This document shows positions 31,650 through 40,228 of a stretch of DNA of 64,000 bases, piece by piece. Made by a program: the position numbers and the translations under genes. The stretch lies in the NCBI RefSeq assembly GCF_016592555.1, contig NZ_AP014546.1, positions 3,482,501-3,546,500 on the forward strand, in the 5' to 3' direction. The first letter of the stretch is position 1. Every line of letters starts with the position of its first letter. The notes under the pieces were generated by a model. The model was not told the origin of the DNA and ran no database searches. It saw only the letters and a list, made by a program, of their open reading frames with translations. The DNA comes from Neptunomonas japonica JAMM 1380 (GTDB lineage: Bacteria > Pseudomonadota > Gammaproteobacteria > Pseudomonadales > Balneatricaceae).

Positions 31650-32373
31650 CAGAAACTACCTTGTGCCGTTTTCTAACCGCTATCAAGCCTAAAAGACCAA
31701 TCATCAATAAGAAAACTGAAGCAGGTTCAGGGACCTCATTACCTGCAGCGGGAAGCCCATAAAGATACTGAATCCCGGCAAAGTCATCTGCCTGAGGACC
31801 AGAGAAAGCCTGCGTGTAATAAGGGTTCATCAGTGAGCGAGGAACATTAGTATGATCTAAGCCTAAGGCATGACCTAGCTCATGAGTAAATACTTGGAAA
31901 ATATCAAACCCAGGTGTACCAAAGCTGGTCGTCCATAAGTCACCAGAATCAAAATGGATATCACCCGCTGCCGAACTACCTGGCTGTGGAAGATAACCAT
32001 GCGCCAAAATACCACCGGGCCCATCAAAAGAGTGTCCACCTAGGCGAATATCTCCCGAAGACCCATGCGCATTAAATGCATCACCACTATCGGGTACTTG
32101 TATAAAAGTTAGGCCGGCTATGTCAGACCACGCATCGAAGGAGCGTTCAATTTCATTTTCAAAACCCAACGGCATAAAATCAGCTAATGACGTCACACTA
32201 CATCCGATAGACTCATAGGTTCCATTGCAGCTAAGCCCTGTATCCATATAGCTCCAACTAACAATAGCCCCCGAACCAAACTCAGGATCTCCCCACTTCT
32301 CTCCGCTAATAACATAAGCGTTTGAGAACATTGATATTGAAAACAGCAATAAAAATGATATTCCCTTTAACAT
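31642..32373 (-). CDS. Matrixin-family metalloprotease with PEP-CTERM anchor
   Basis: A 243-residue secreted zinc protease. After a signal peptide (about 1-19) the catalytic domain contains the complete HExxHxxGxxH zinc motif (HELGHALGLDH) and a Met-turn (RSLMNPYY), the hallmarks of M10 matrixins. The C-terminus has the sorting signal VPEPASVFLLMIGLLGLIAV followed by basic RKRHK, the PEP-CTERM form recognised by exosortase in Gram-negative bacteria. No exosortase gene is in the window. There is no obvious propeptide cysteine switch, so latency may depend on the coupled downstream protein. Confidence 0.88.
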   Translation of the reverse strand: MLKGISFLLLFSISMFSNAYVISGEKWGDPEFGSGAIVSWSYMDTGLSCNGTYESIGCSVTSLADFMPLGFENEIERSFDAWSDIAGLTFIQVPDSGDAFNAHGSSGDIRLGGHSFDGPGGILAHGYLPQPGSSAAGDIHFDSGDLWTTSFGTPGFDIFQVFTHELGHALGLDHTNVPRSLMNPYYTQAFSGPQADDFAGIQYLYGLPAAGNEVPEPASVFLLMIGLLGLIAVRKRHKVVSDA

Positions 32374-32966
32374 ATCCGCCCTTTGATTTTCATTCAGTTA
32401 ATCAGGTTACGTGGCCAATCGCATTGAGAGCCATTGACAGATAACACTATCGCCCGATTAATAGGAAACTTGAGAGCAGAAAACGAGGACGTAAATACCG
32501 ACTATTGGCTCTTACTTCTTATGTATTGCTCGGCGGATTGAATCTTGTCATCTGTAGCTCTATACAGGTCGTTGGGTAGGGAGTTTCTAGGATTTGTTGC
32601 AACAACAAGTTGGCTTTTACCAAACGGCTATTCTCAGCCTTCAAATCACTCTTTATATCTCTAACTTGTGAAATAGCCGAAGACAGCGCTTATGAATAAA
32701 CATTACAAGGCACATGCCAATGAAAATTCTTTATTTATCAAGCAGAGAAATGGAAACGCTATAAGCAGGTGGGTTTACATAAACCCAAGATCTAATTAAC
32801 ACACAGGGGATATTTTATTAACTCCCCTGAGTTTAACAACATAAACATAGGCTTGTACAAGTAGGGATTCATCTTACATATGGTTTCTTTAATATCCATA
32901 AAATACATTGTAAAAACGAATAAAAGAGAGGCCATACGTATTCACTGTTAATATGCTTATTCACTC
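32374..32966. other. Gene-poor spacer with two hairpins and a possible coding relic
   Basis: This 593-bp stretch contains no convincing gene. On the minus strand a frame is open from 32689 to a stop at 32519-32521 and encodes a coiled-coil-like segment (DIKSDLKAENSRLVKANLLL), but it lacks a usable start and may be a relic. Two hairpins are visible: TGGGTTT/AAACCCA at 32770-32787 and CAGGGGA/TCCCCTG-type arms at about 32804-32829. Neither has a proper T run. Confidence 0.4.
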
Positions 32967-33422
32967 TTAACTAAGAGATGATCGCCATTTACCTTCCTTA
33001 AATGCTTTAAGCAATGTTTTAGCTCTGCCTTCATCAAGGTCGGTATATTGGTTAGTCGTATGAAAAAAGTCATTTAAACCTTCTATACTTTTCAAGTCCT
33101 CTCTAGTAACGCCTGAATACCCCATAGTCCACTCTGAAAAATCTCGAACTTCGATACTCTCATATATCACTTTAACAACTCGGTCGTGGCGCTTATCTCT
33201 TTGTATTACCGTAAGTAATGACATTACTGCCTCTGGCGTTCCTTCCAATATTTGAAAGAAAGAACCACTATCGCAAAGCAGCATACCTGTCACTCCCAGT
33301 GCAGAGTTCTTTATCCTAGCTTTCTCAAGCAGCGCAACGATATCATCCTGCGAGAACTCAATCGTTTGGGCACTTGTATAAACACAGTGAACCAAGTCTT
33401 CCTTATTATCTTCAGTGTCCAT
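32967..33422 (-). CDS. BLUF-domain blue-light photoreceptor
   Basis: A 151-residue protein consisting of a BLUF (FAD-binding blue-light sensor) domain over about residues 9-105 and a short C-terminal helix extension. The key residues of the photocycle are present: Tyr15 (VHCVYTS), Asn39 (KNSALGVTGML), Gln57 (SFFQILEG), and the Trp and Met of EWTMGY. There is no EAL, GGDEF or other output domain, so signalling must occur through a partner protein. ATG at 33422 follows GGGGGA; the longer upstream frame lacks such a site. Confidence 0.9.
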   Translation of the reverse strand: MDTEDNKEDLVHCVYTSAQTIEFSQDDIVALLEKARIKNSALGVTGMLLCDSGSFFQILEGTPEAVMSLLTVIQRDKRHDRVVKVIYESIEVRDFSEWTMGYSGVTREDLKSIEGLNDFFHTTNQYTDLDEGRAKTLLKAFKEGKWRSSLS

Positions 33423-33595
33423 ATACTTCCCCCGATAGTGATAACGCTTACAGAAACGAGTTCCCTGAACGCTTATGCTTGTTAACATTGAATAAATATT
33501 ATGCAGCCATCACATGTTATCTACACTACTATTATGGCTGTGATTTTCTGATATGCATCTAAGTCACCAATAATTTTTATAGCTAATACAGATAT

Positions 33596-33874
33596 TCATT
33601 TACACAATATTTCGTAATGTCTTTCAACATTCTCTGATACTTCACCCCAGAGAGAACTTCTAACTCTTTCTTGGTGCATATCAAATGCCGCTTTATCAAT
33701 GAACTCTTCATAGACATCAAACCGGCAAGGATTCTCTTTGGCTTGAGTTACCTCAAATACCAAACACCCTGACTCTTTAAGAGTCAGCCTCTTGTGATTA
33801 ACAATCTCACTTTGTATCGCAGATAAGTCTTTTAATGGGACAAGGATAAAACCTTTTAATACTATTTTTTGCAC
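33596..33874 (-). CDS. Antibiotic-biosynthesis-monooxygenase (ABM) fold protein
   Basis: A 92-residue ferredoxin-like-fold protein of the ABM/YgiN group (KGFILVPLKDLSAIQSEIVN; CLVFEVTQAKENPCRFDVYE). Members include quinol monooxygenases and haem-degrading enzymes acting without cofactors. The GTG start at 33874 is supported by TTGGAG five bases upstream. It lies between the BLUF gene and a tiny lipoprotein gene, all on the minus strand, but spacers exceed 100 bp, so an operon is uncertain. Confidence 0.78.
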   Translation of the reverse strand: MQKIVLKGFILVPLKDLSAIQSEIVNHKRLTLKESGCLVFEVTQAKENPCRFDVYEEFIDKAAFDMHQERVRSSLWGEVSENVERHYEILCK

Positions 33875-34020
33875 GATAGCTCCAATAATTATTCAATTTA
33901 ATAACCCGATGAAGCCACTAGAGCAATACCACTCAACATATACATATACATAAAAAAAATAAGATACTTAAGAAGAAAAATTAAGCATCTGGTATAAATT
34001 ATGCTGCTAACAAACCCTGT

Positions 34021-34122
34021 TTATAAACCAGGAATACCAATCGGGCCAGGTAGGTCAGGAACAAGTGAACAACCTGCAAAAAACACTGCAAAAATAACCA
34101 TTAATACATATTTAAATCGCAT
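34021..34122 (-). CDS. 33-residue small lipoprotein
   Basis: A short gene beginning MRFKYVLMVIFAVFFAGCSL and ending in a proline/glycine-rich tail (PDLPGPIGIPGL). The positively charged start, hydrophobic core and lipobox FAGC are a complete signal-peptidase-II signal with Cys18 as the lipid-modified residue, leaving a mature tail of only 16 residues. AGAGGG lies four bases before the ATG. It lies between mscS and the ABM gene on the same strand. Entericidin-like small lipoproteins have similar layouts, but I see no sequence match and assign no function. Confidence 0.65.
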   Translation of the reverse strand: MRFKYVLMVIFAVFFAGCSLVPDLPGPIGIPGL

Positions 34123-34164
34123 AATTCCCTCTAATTATTTCATTTTAAAACGCTCTATTACAAA

Positions 34165-34196
34165 AAATAAAAAGGCGGTGGGATAACCGCCTTTTT
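34165..34196 (-). terminator. Terminator of mscS
   Basis: AAAGGCGGT pairs with ACCGCCTTT around a 6-base loop. Read on the minus strand it ends in TTTTTATTTTTT, 25 bp past the mscS stop. Confidence 0.88.
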
Positions 34197-34220
34197 AGAA
34201 ACATTTAAGCTCTTAAGTAT

Positions 34221-35039
34221 TTATCTGTCTTGATAAAGATGCACATCGCGCTGCGGAAATGGGATGCTACAACCCACTTTTTCTACCGCTGTTTTCAAGC
34301 GAGGTAGGATATCAAAATAAAAACTCCAATAATCATCTGTTTTCACAAAAGCGCGCACCATAAAGTCAATGGAGCTATCACCAAGATTAACCACAGCAAC
34401 GACGTTGTCCTCGCTCTGTAAGACACGATCATCTTGTTGAATCACAGCTTCCAAAGCCGCTTTAGCTTTATAGATATCATCACTGTATGCCACACCAATA
34501 CTGGATTCGACAGCACGAATATCACTGGCCGTATGATTAATCAAATTTCCATTGGCTAAAGGACCATTAGGAATAACCACAATACGCTTATCAAAGGTTT
34601 CAAGTGTTGTTACAAAAATACCAATATCTTTTACAAACCCCTGTAACGATTGGGCTTCTAGATAATCACCTACTTTGAAGGGACGGAAAATTAGCACCAT
34701 GACGCCGCCAGCAAAGTTGGACAAGCTCCCTTGCAGTGCCAAACCAACGGCTAAACCTGCCGCCCCTAGAATAGCTACAAAAGAGGTTGTTTCAATACCC
34801 ACCATTGAGGCAACACTAATGACCAACAACACTTTAAGAACAATATTAATGCCACTGGCTAAGAAACTACCCAATGTTTGGTCTGGGAGCTTATTAAACA
34901 TAGAGGCTTGTAAAAAGCGCGTAAAACGAGTGATTACCCAAAGACCAATGAGCAAAACAGCCAAAGCCATCAAAAACTGTGTGCCATACACCAGCACCAA
35001 CTCTTTGGCTTGTTCGATATAGGTTTCTAATTGTTCCAT
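34221..35039 (-). CDS. mscS: Small-conductance mechanosensitive channel
   Basis: A 272-residue MscS-type channel that opens on membrane tension to release solutes after hypo-osmotic shock. It has three N-terminal membrane segments. The third contains the pore-lining helix pattern AAGLAVGLALQGSLSNFAGG, nearly identical to E. coli MscS. The cytoplasmic vestibule domain follows (VIPNGPLANGNLINHT; VAYSDDIYKAK). ATG at 35039 is chosen over a GTG four codons earlier because the family starts MEx. An osmotic-shock role fits a marine or estuarine lifestyle. Confidence 0.95.
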   Translation of the reverse strand: MEQLETYIEQAKELVLVYGTQFLMALAVLLIGLWVITRFTRFLQASMFNKLPDQTLGSFLASGINIVLKVLLVISVASMVGIETTSFVAILGAAGLAVGLALQGSLSNFAGGVMVLIFRPFKVGDYLEAQSLQGFVKDIGIFVTTLETFDKRIVVIPNGPLANGNLINHTASDIRAVESSIGVAYSDDIYKAKAALEAVIQQDDRVLQSEDNVVAVVNLGDSSIDFMVRAFVKTDDYWSFYFDILPRLKTAVEKVGCSIPFPQRDVHLYQDR

Positions 35040-35160
35040 GATAAGCGCCACTCATTTAGTTTTTAAGGTGCATTATTATGGCCTGAAGTGATGAAGAGTA
35101 GGTGAATATTATTGACCTACTCTTCTATTTCCCTAGTTAATTTCACATAAAAAAGGGAGG

Positions 35161-35304
35161 CTATAGAGTGCTTGATATTGCAGAAAAATCAGAGTTATCA
35201 GAGAACCCCTCGCGCAGTACTAATAAGCAGTTGCCACTATAGCAACGCATACGGATATCTTCTGAAGGTGTCAGAATTTCATGTGTGCCAGTGATATAGA
35301 AACG
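35161..35304 (-). pseudogene. Possible relic of a universal stress protein C-terminus
   Basis: On the minus strand an open stretch of 47 codons without a credible start ends at TAG 35161-35163 and contains SGNCLLVLREGFSDNSDF. This resembles SCDVLVLREGLSGDFDE at the very end of the intact universal stress protein encoded at 36982-37824. A GTH tripeptide upstream also recalls the Usp nucleotide loop. It is probably the decayed tail of a duplicated Usp gene. An independent 29-residue peptide starting at an internal ATG is an alternative. Confidence 0.4.
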
Positions 35305-35402
35305 CTACATTCTTGTAAACGTCACGTCACATATTATTTTTATTCTTGAACCTCCTAGCCTTCTGGCGTTATCACGCCTCCTAAATTTCACAGGAGTTAT
35401 CG

Positions 35403-36734
35403 ATGTCACGTTTAGCCATCATTCTGACCTTAGCAGCGTTAAGCACTTCTTCAGCAATCTTTGCTGGCAACGCTACCCAAGCGGTACCTGAATATGACGC
35501 CACCCTAAAAACGCATGCTCAACTACCCGCCCAGTCATTCGTATTACCGCCAAAAAATGCCCCTCTCTACTTTAACCAGTCTGGACGCTTTACCGCAAAA
35601 GACAACCACCGCATGAGCACTGCTTACGGAATCTATGATGATGTAACAAAACTTGCTCGCCCTTTCCCTGGCCAGCCTTTACAAGGGTTTTCCGGAATCC
35701 GATCACTCGGCAATAACCAATTTCTCGTACTCACAGACAACGGTTTTGGCACTAAAGCAAACTCTCCGGATGCTATGCTGATGTTTCATGAAATCACAGC
35801 CGATTGGAAAAGCGGCCGTGTGATCATTGATAAAACAACCTTCCTGTCTGATCCTAATAACAAAGTGCCTTTTCCTATCATTGATGAGACAGGTAAACAG
35901 CGCTACCTGACTGGTGCTGATTTTGACATCGAGTCAATTCAGCCGGTTAGCGACGGGTACTGGTTTGGAGACGAGTTTGGCCCTTGGCTGTTAAAGACTA
36001 ATAAGAATGGTGTCATCCAAAACGTAATCGCCACACAAATCGACGAGACACTCTATACCTCTCCCGATAACGCCTTTGTAAAGCTAGCCAACCCTGGTAA
36101 GGACGCTCCCCCAATCATAACTAAACGTTCCGGCGGCTATGAAGGAATGGCGATATCTCGTGACGGTAAAACACTATATCCACTGTTAGAAAAACCAGTT
36201 TACGATGCCAACACGGCCGCTTCTGAAACCATCAACGGCCAGCCAGTGCTACGCATTTTGGCATTTGATAATGTAAAACAACAATGGAAGGATAGTATCC
36301 GCTACTACCCGTTAGCCGCTGCCAGTCATGCCATTGGTGATTTCAATATGATTGATGCACACCGCGCACTGATTATTGAACGCGACAGTGGCCAAGGGGA
36401 TCCACGTGAAGGCTGGGCGCCTAACCCTGCTCAGTTTAAACGAATCTACTTGATCGACTTGCGTGAGGTGGATGAGAAAAATGTTCTACGCAAGATTGCT
36501 TATATCGATTTGATGAAAATCAAAGACCCAGACGGCATTGCACCCCGTGGCACTCAAGATGGTATTTTCAGCTTCCCATTTGTTACGATCGAAGATGTCG
36601 ATCGTGTGGATGAAGAAACAATTATCGTCGCTAACGATAACAACTACCCCTTCTCCGTTGGTCGTCAGCAAGGACGTGCTGATGACAACGAATTCATCCT
36701 GCTAAACGTTGCGAACTTTCTGAAAGCAAAATAA
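35403..36734 (+). CDS. Secreted esterase-like/phytase-like beta-propeller protein
   Basis: A 443-residue exported protein: signal peptide at about 1-21 (LAIILTLAALSTSSAIFAG), then a domain of the esterase-like activity of phytase family. Recognisable features are LQGFSGIRSLGNNQFLVLTD, DFDIESIQPVSDGYWFGDEF, GYEGMAISRDGKTLYPLLEK and the C-terminal VANDNNYPFSVGR. A phosphoesterase role in the periplasm is the family expectation; the substrate is not established. It has a clear GGAG ribosome site and its own terminator at 36747-36782. Confidence 0.82.
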   Translation: MSRLAIILTLAALSTSSAIFAGNATQAVPEYDATLKTHAQLPAQSFVLPPKNAPLYFNQSGRFTAKDNHRMSTAYGIYDDVTKLARPFPGQPLQGFSGIRSLGNNQFLVLTDNGFGTKANSPDAMLMFHEITADWKSGRVIIDKTTFLSDPNNKVPFPIIDETGKQRYLTGADFDIESIQPVSDGYWFGDEFGPWLLKTNKNGVIQNVIATQIDETLYTSPDNAFVKLANPGKDAPPIITKRSGGYEGMAISRDGKTLYPLLEKPVYDANTAASETINGQPVLRILAFDNVKQQWKDSIRYYPLAAASHAIGDFNMIDAHRALIIERDSGQGDPREGWAPNPAQFKRIYLIDLREVDEKNVLRKIAYIDLMKIKDPDGIAPRGTQDGIFSFPFVTIEDVDRVDEETIIVANDNNYPFSVGRQQGRADDNEFILLNVANFLKAK

Positions 36735-36746
36735 TCAAAACACCTT

Positions 36747-36782
36747 AACTGGGCTCAGTGTTAACCTTGAGTCCAGTTTTTT
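36747..36782 (+). terminator. Terminator after the phytase-like gene
   Basis: AACTGGGCTCA pairs with TGAGTCCAGTT (one G-T pair) around a short loop, followed by a run of T, 13 bp after the stop codon. Confidence 0.88.
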
Positions 36783-36981
36783 AACTATGCCCCTCTCGCT
36801 AAATAATCAGCCCATCATTCGAATGAACATTACAACTTCAGCCTGACTACTGCTAGGTGCTAAGAGTTATTATACAAATCATTTATCGACCGAATTACGA
36901 GTAATGCTTGTATACCTTTAGTTTTATTGTGAAGTGCATGCAGAGGCTTAAATTAATGCCAATTATACGTATTTTTTGTGT

Positions 36982-37824
36982 TTACACATTATTCAAAAGC
37001 TCATCGAAATCTCCTGACAAGCCTTCACGTAATACCAGAACATCACAGCTAAGCCTATCGAGTATACGCTCTGCCGTATTGCCTAAAAGAGCACCTTTTA
37101 TACCACCTCGACCATGTGTACCAATGACCACCAATGCAGCGTGTTGCTCCTCTGCCACATTAGGGATCCAGTATTCCGGTGGACCTTCTCCGATATGGTA
37201 AGTACCAGCCGTGACCTTCATAGCATCTAACAAAGCATGTGCGGCACGGCTAACGTTGTCAGCTAACATATCAGCTGACTGGCTTTCTGCATCGGCGCCC
37301 AACATCGGTGGTGCATATGAGACAATCACCTGTAAGTCTGCTTTAGTTTCTTGGCTTATCACACCCGCCATCATCAGCACACTCTGGTTTAACTGCAAAC
37401 AGCTTTTTTTACACGAAAGTGGGTCAACAGCAGCCATAATTTTACCGCCCTCCCACAAGCTATCACGCTTCACCAATAGCACAGGGCATGGAGCCTGACG
37501 CAACAGCTGCCAATCAAGCGGAGCTAGTAAACCTTTATGTGAGATGTCGCAACTTTTAATGAGCAATGAAAAGTGATCATTTCTCCAACGCGCCAGCACA
37601 TCTTTCAAAAAGCTCTTCTCTTGGTGGTAGTGCTGCTTAATCTGCATACCATCCGCGCTGAGTAACGCCATAAAGCGCATAATGGCGTGACCCGGTAACG
37701 GAGTAATCAACCACAACACTTCAAGCTCGCAACCCATCCGGTCTGCGATTAACACTCCACGTTTAAACGCTTTTTCAGCAGCATCACTGGCATCCAATGC
37801 CACTAGCACCTTTTTAGTAAACAT
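36982..37824 (-). CDS. Tandem universal stress protein
   Basis: A 280-residue protein with two UspA domains (about 1-135 and 145-280). The second has the nucleotide-binding loop GTHGRGGIKGALLGN and ends CDVLVLREGLSGDF. The first domain begins KKVLVALDASDAAEKAF and lacks the glycine loop. ATG at 37824 follows GGGGGAG. It overlaps the end of the MMPL transporter gene by 11 bp, so it is the last gene of a YCF48-MMPL-Usp operon. An ATP-sensing regulatory partner of the transporter is possible, but this is inference from linkage. Confidence 0.88.
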   Translation of the reverse strand: MFTKKVLVALDASDAAEKAFKRGVLIADRMGCELEVLWLITPLPGHAIMRFMALLSADGMQIKQHYHQEKSFLKDVLARWRNDHFSLLIKSCDISHKGLLAPLDWQLLRQAPCPVLLVKRDSLWEGGKIMAAVDPLSCKKSCLQLNQSVLMMAGVISQETKADLQVIVSYAPPMLGADAESQSADMLADNVSRAAHALLDAMKVTAGTYHIGEGPPEYWIPNVAEEQHAALVVIGTHGRGGIKGALLGNTAERILDRLSCDVLVLREGLSGDFDELLNNV

Positions 37825-40228
37825 GCGTGTTCTCCCCCGTTTTAGCGACATTATGCTTATGTAATAAACACGCCAGCGCCGGCAGCAGTATGAGTGCACC
37901 TAACATGTTCCAAAGAAACATAAAGGTGAGCAGCACGCCCATATCGGCCTGAAATTTAATGGGTGAAAATAACCACAGTACCACGCCAATGGCTAGTGTA
38001 AGCCCGGTAAAAGCCACTGATGATCCCGTAGTCTTTAATGTTGCCAAATAAGCCTCTGGCAAACCCTTGCCCTGCAATAGATAACTATTTAAGCGAGAGT
38101 ATATATAGATGCCATAATCCACCCCGATGCCCACACCTAAAGCGATGACGGGCAAGGTGGCTACTTTCACACCAATCCCTAGGTACGCCATTAACGCTTG
38201 GCACAACACCGAAGTGAGCGCTAGTGGTGCAATAATACAGATCACGGTTTTTATCGAACGAAATGTTAACAAGCATAGAATACTAACCACACCATACACC
38301 CACGCCAACATCTCGTATTGCGCGATACCAATGACGTCATTAGTGGCAGCTTCAAAGCCGCTGTTCCCAGCAGCCATTTCAAACTTAAGGTCATCACTAT
38401 TATGCTGTTTTGCAAACCCTTCGATGGCAGTTGAAACTCTCTCAAGGGTTTCTGCCTTATGGTCATCCAAGAAAATAATCACCGGCAGTAATGAGCAACT
38501 ACCGTTCATAAAGCCTGAAGGAACATAAGCCAATGAAGCGTTAATCACATACTGATTACGGCTAACACTGCGCCATTTGAGATTGCCTTCGTTTAATCCA
38601 GCAGTCACACGCTTAGATACATTCACCAGTGACACACTGTTTTGAATACCTGGCACGTTAGTTAAAAACGCTTGGAAACTGTCCACCAACGCCAGTGTCG
38701 CATAGCTAGTACACTGGTCTGCTTGTGTTGTCGCCATCACTACAAATATATCGCTTGAGGTGGAATAGTGATCCGTGACAAAAGCATTATCGAGATTGTA
38801 GCGCGAGTCAGCACGCAGCTCTGGTGCACCTTTATCCAAGTCACCAATTTTGAGATTTTGACTACCATAAAGGCCAACACCTAAAGCAAATAATGCAAAG
38901 ATAACAGCAGTCACAGCCCCACGAGGTTTAGCAAACACGATAAACAGCTGCCAATGTGAGCTTTCTTTATTTTGGCTCGCATGCATCTTAGCAATCGCTT
39001 TCTTACCCACACCCACATACGACATCAAGAGCGGCAGTAATAATAGGTTAGTCAGAACAATCACTGCCACACCGATTGATGCAGCTACGGCCAAATCTTG
39101 GATAACCTGAATATCAATCACCATTAGGGTGACAAAGCCTAAGCCATCCGATAAAAGTGCTGTTAAGCCTGGAATATAAATAGCACGAAAAGCACGCCGT
39201 GCTGCTAACCACGGATCAGCACCTTCTGACTGCTCTAATCGAATGGTGTTTACCACCTGAACACCATGACTTACACCAATAGCGAACACCAAAAAAGGCA
39301 CCAGCATTGAATACGGGTCCAACCCATAACCCAAAGTTTTTAATAAACCCATCTGCCAAATCACAGCGACTAATGAGCAGCCTATTGGAATGAGTGTGCC
39401 AGTTATGCTGCCAGAGTAGAGATAAAGCAACACCAGCGTAATTCCAATCGCAATAGCGAAGAAGAGTGCAACTGACTTAGCCCCATCAATTAAGTCACCA
39501 ACGATTTTTGCAAACCCTGTAATACGGATTTGAATATCTGCGGTTTCATACTTATTACGGATTAACTCCTCTACTTTGCTCGAAAAAGCTTGGTAGTTAA
39601 GCTTTTCGCCGGTGGATGGGTCTTTATCGAACAGCGGCATCTGAATAATGGCGGATTTAAAGTCATTCGCAACAAGAATGCCCACCTGCCCTGAACGCAA
39701 CACATTAGTACGCAGTTGCTCTAAACTGGCAGTACTGCCATCGTACTCAGGAGAGATTACCGGCCCTCCTTCAAAACCCTCTTCGGTGACCTCAGTCCAA
39801 CGGACGTTGGGTGTCCAGATAGATTTAAGCGCTGAACGATCCACACCCGGAATAAAGAACGCTTCATCGGTGACTTGCTTTAGAGTGTCTTGAAATTTTG
39901 CGGTAAAAATATCACCATCTTTGGCTTGTACAACAACCCGCAGACTATTACCTAAACCTGAAAGGTCACTACGATATTTTAAATAGTTTTCAACATAAGG
40001 ATGGCTCGTGGGAATCATCTTCACAAAGCTGGCATCAGGACGAATCTGCACCGCTTGAAAACCGAGCCAGAGCGTGAGTAGAACAAAAATAAGCAACACC
40101 GGCATGCGCTTGTGAAACAGGACTCTTTCAATTAGTTGTTCGGAGAGCTTAATGGGACCTAACAGCGCAGACGTTAGCTTTGATGCCGTTTTTGATGTTT
40201 GCCCTGATGTGGACGATGAATTACTCAT
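37814..40228 (-). CDS. MMPL/RND-superfamily membrane transporter
   Basis: An 804-residue inner-membrane protein with about 12 membrane helices in two repeats, each with a large periplasmic loop after the first helix, the MMPL/RND plan. Conserved-type segments include GYGLDPYSMLVPFLVFAIGV and PVIALGVGIGVDYGIYIYS, where polar residues in helices 4 and 10 would relay protons. Such proteins export lipids or hydrophobic compounds. It overlaps the upstream YCF48-like gene by 8 bp. Homologues linked to YCF48 proteins often also have DUF1302 and DUF1329 neighbours, which are absent here. Confidence 0.88.
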   Translation of the reverse strand: MSNSSSTSGQTSKTASKLTSALLGPIKLSEQLIERVLFHKRMPVLLIFVLLTLWLGFQAVQIRPDASFVKMIPTSHPYVENYLKYRSDLSGLGNSLRVVVQAKDGDIFTAKFQDTLKQVTDEAFFIPGVDRSALKSIWTPNVRWTEVTEEGFEGGPVISPEYDGSTASLEQLRTNVLRSGQVGILVANDFKSAIIQMPLFDKDPSTGEKLNYQAFSSKVEELIRNKYETADIQIRITGFAKIVGDLIDGAKSVALFFAIAIGITLVLLYLYSGSITGTLIPIGCSLVAVIWQMGLLKTLGYGLDPYSMLVPFLVFAIGVSHGVQVVNTIRLEQSEGADPWLAARRAFRAIYIPGLTALLSDGLGFVTLMVIDIQVIQDLAVAASIGVAVIVLTNLLLLPLLMSYVGVGKKAIAKMHASQNKESSHWQLFIVFAKPRGAVTAVIFALFALGVGLYGSQNLKIGDLDKGAPELRADSRYNLDNAFVTDHYSTSSDIFVVMATTQADQCTSYATLALVDSFQAFLTNVPGIQNSVSLVNVSKRVTAGLNEGNLKWRSVSRNQYVINASLAYVPSGFMNGSCSLLPVIIFLDDHKAETLERVSTAIEGFAKQHNSDDLKFEMAAGNSGFEAATNDVIGIAQYEMLAWVYGVVSILCLLTFRSIKTVICIIAPLALTSVLCQALMAYLGIGVKVATLPVIALGVGIGVDYGIYIYSRLNSYLLQGKGLPEAYLATLKTTGSSVAFTGLTLAIGVVLWLFSPIKFQADMGVLLTFMFLWNMLGALILLPALACLLHKHNVAKTGENTHVY

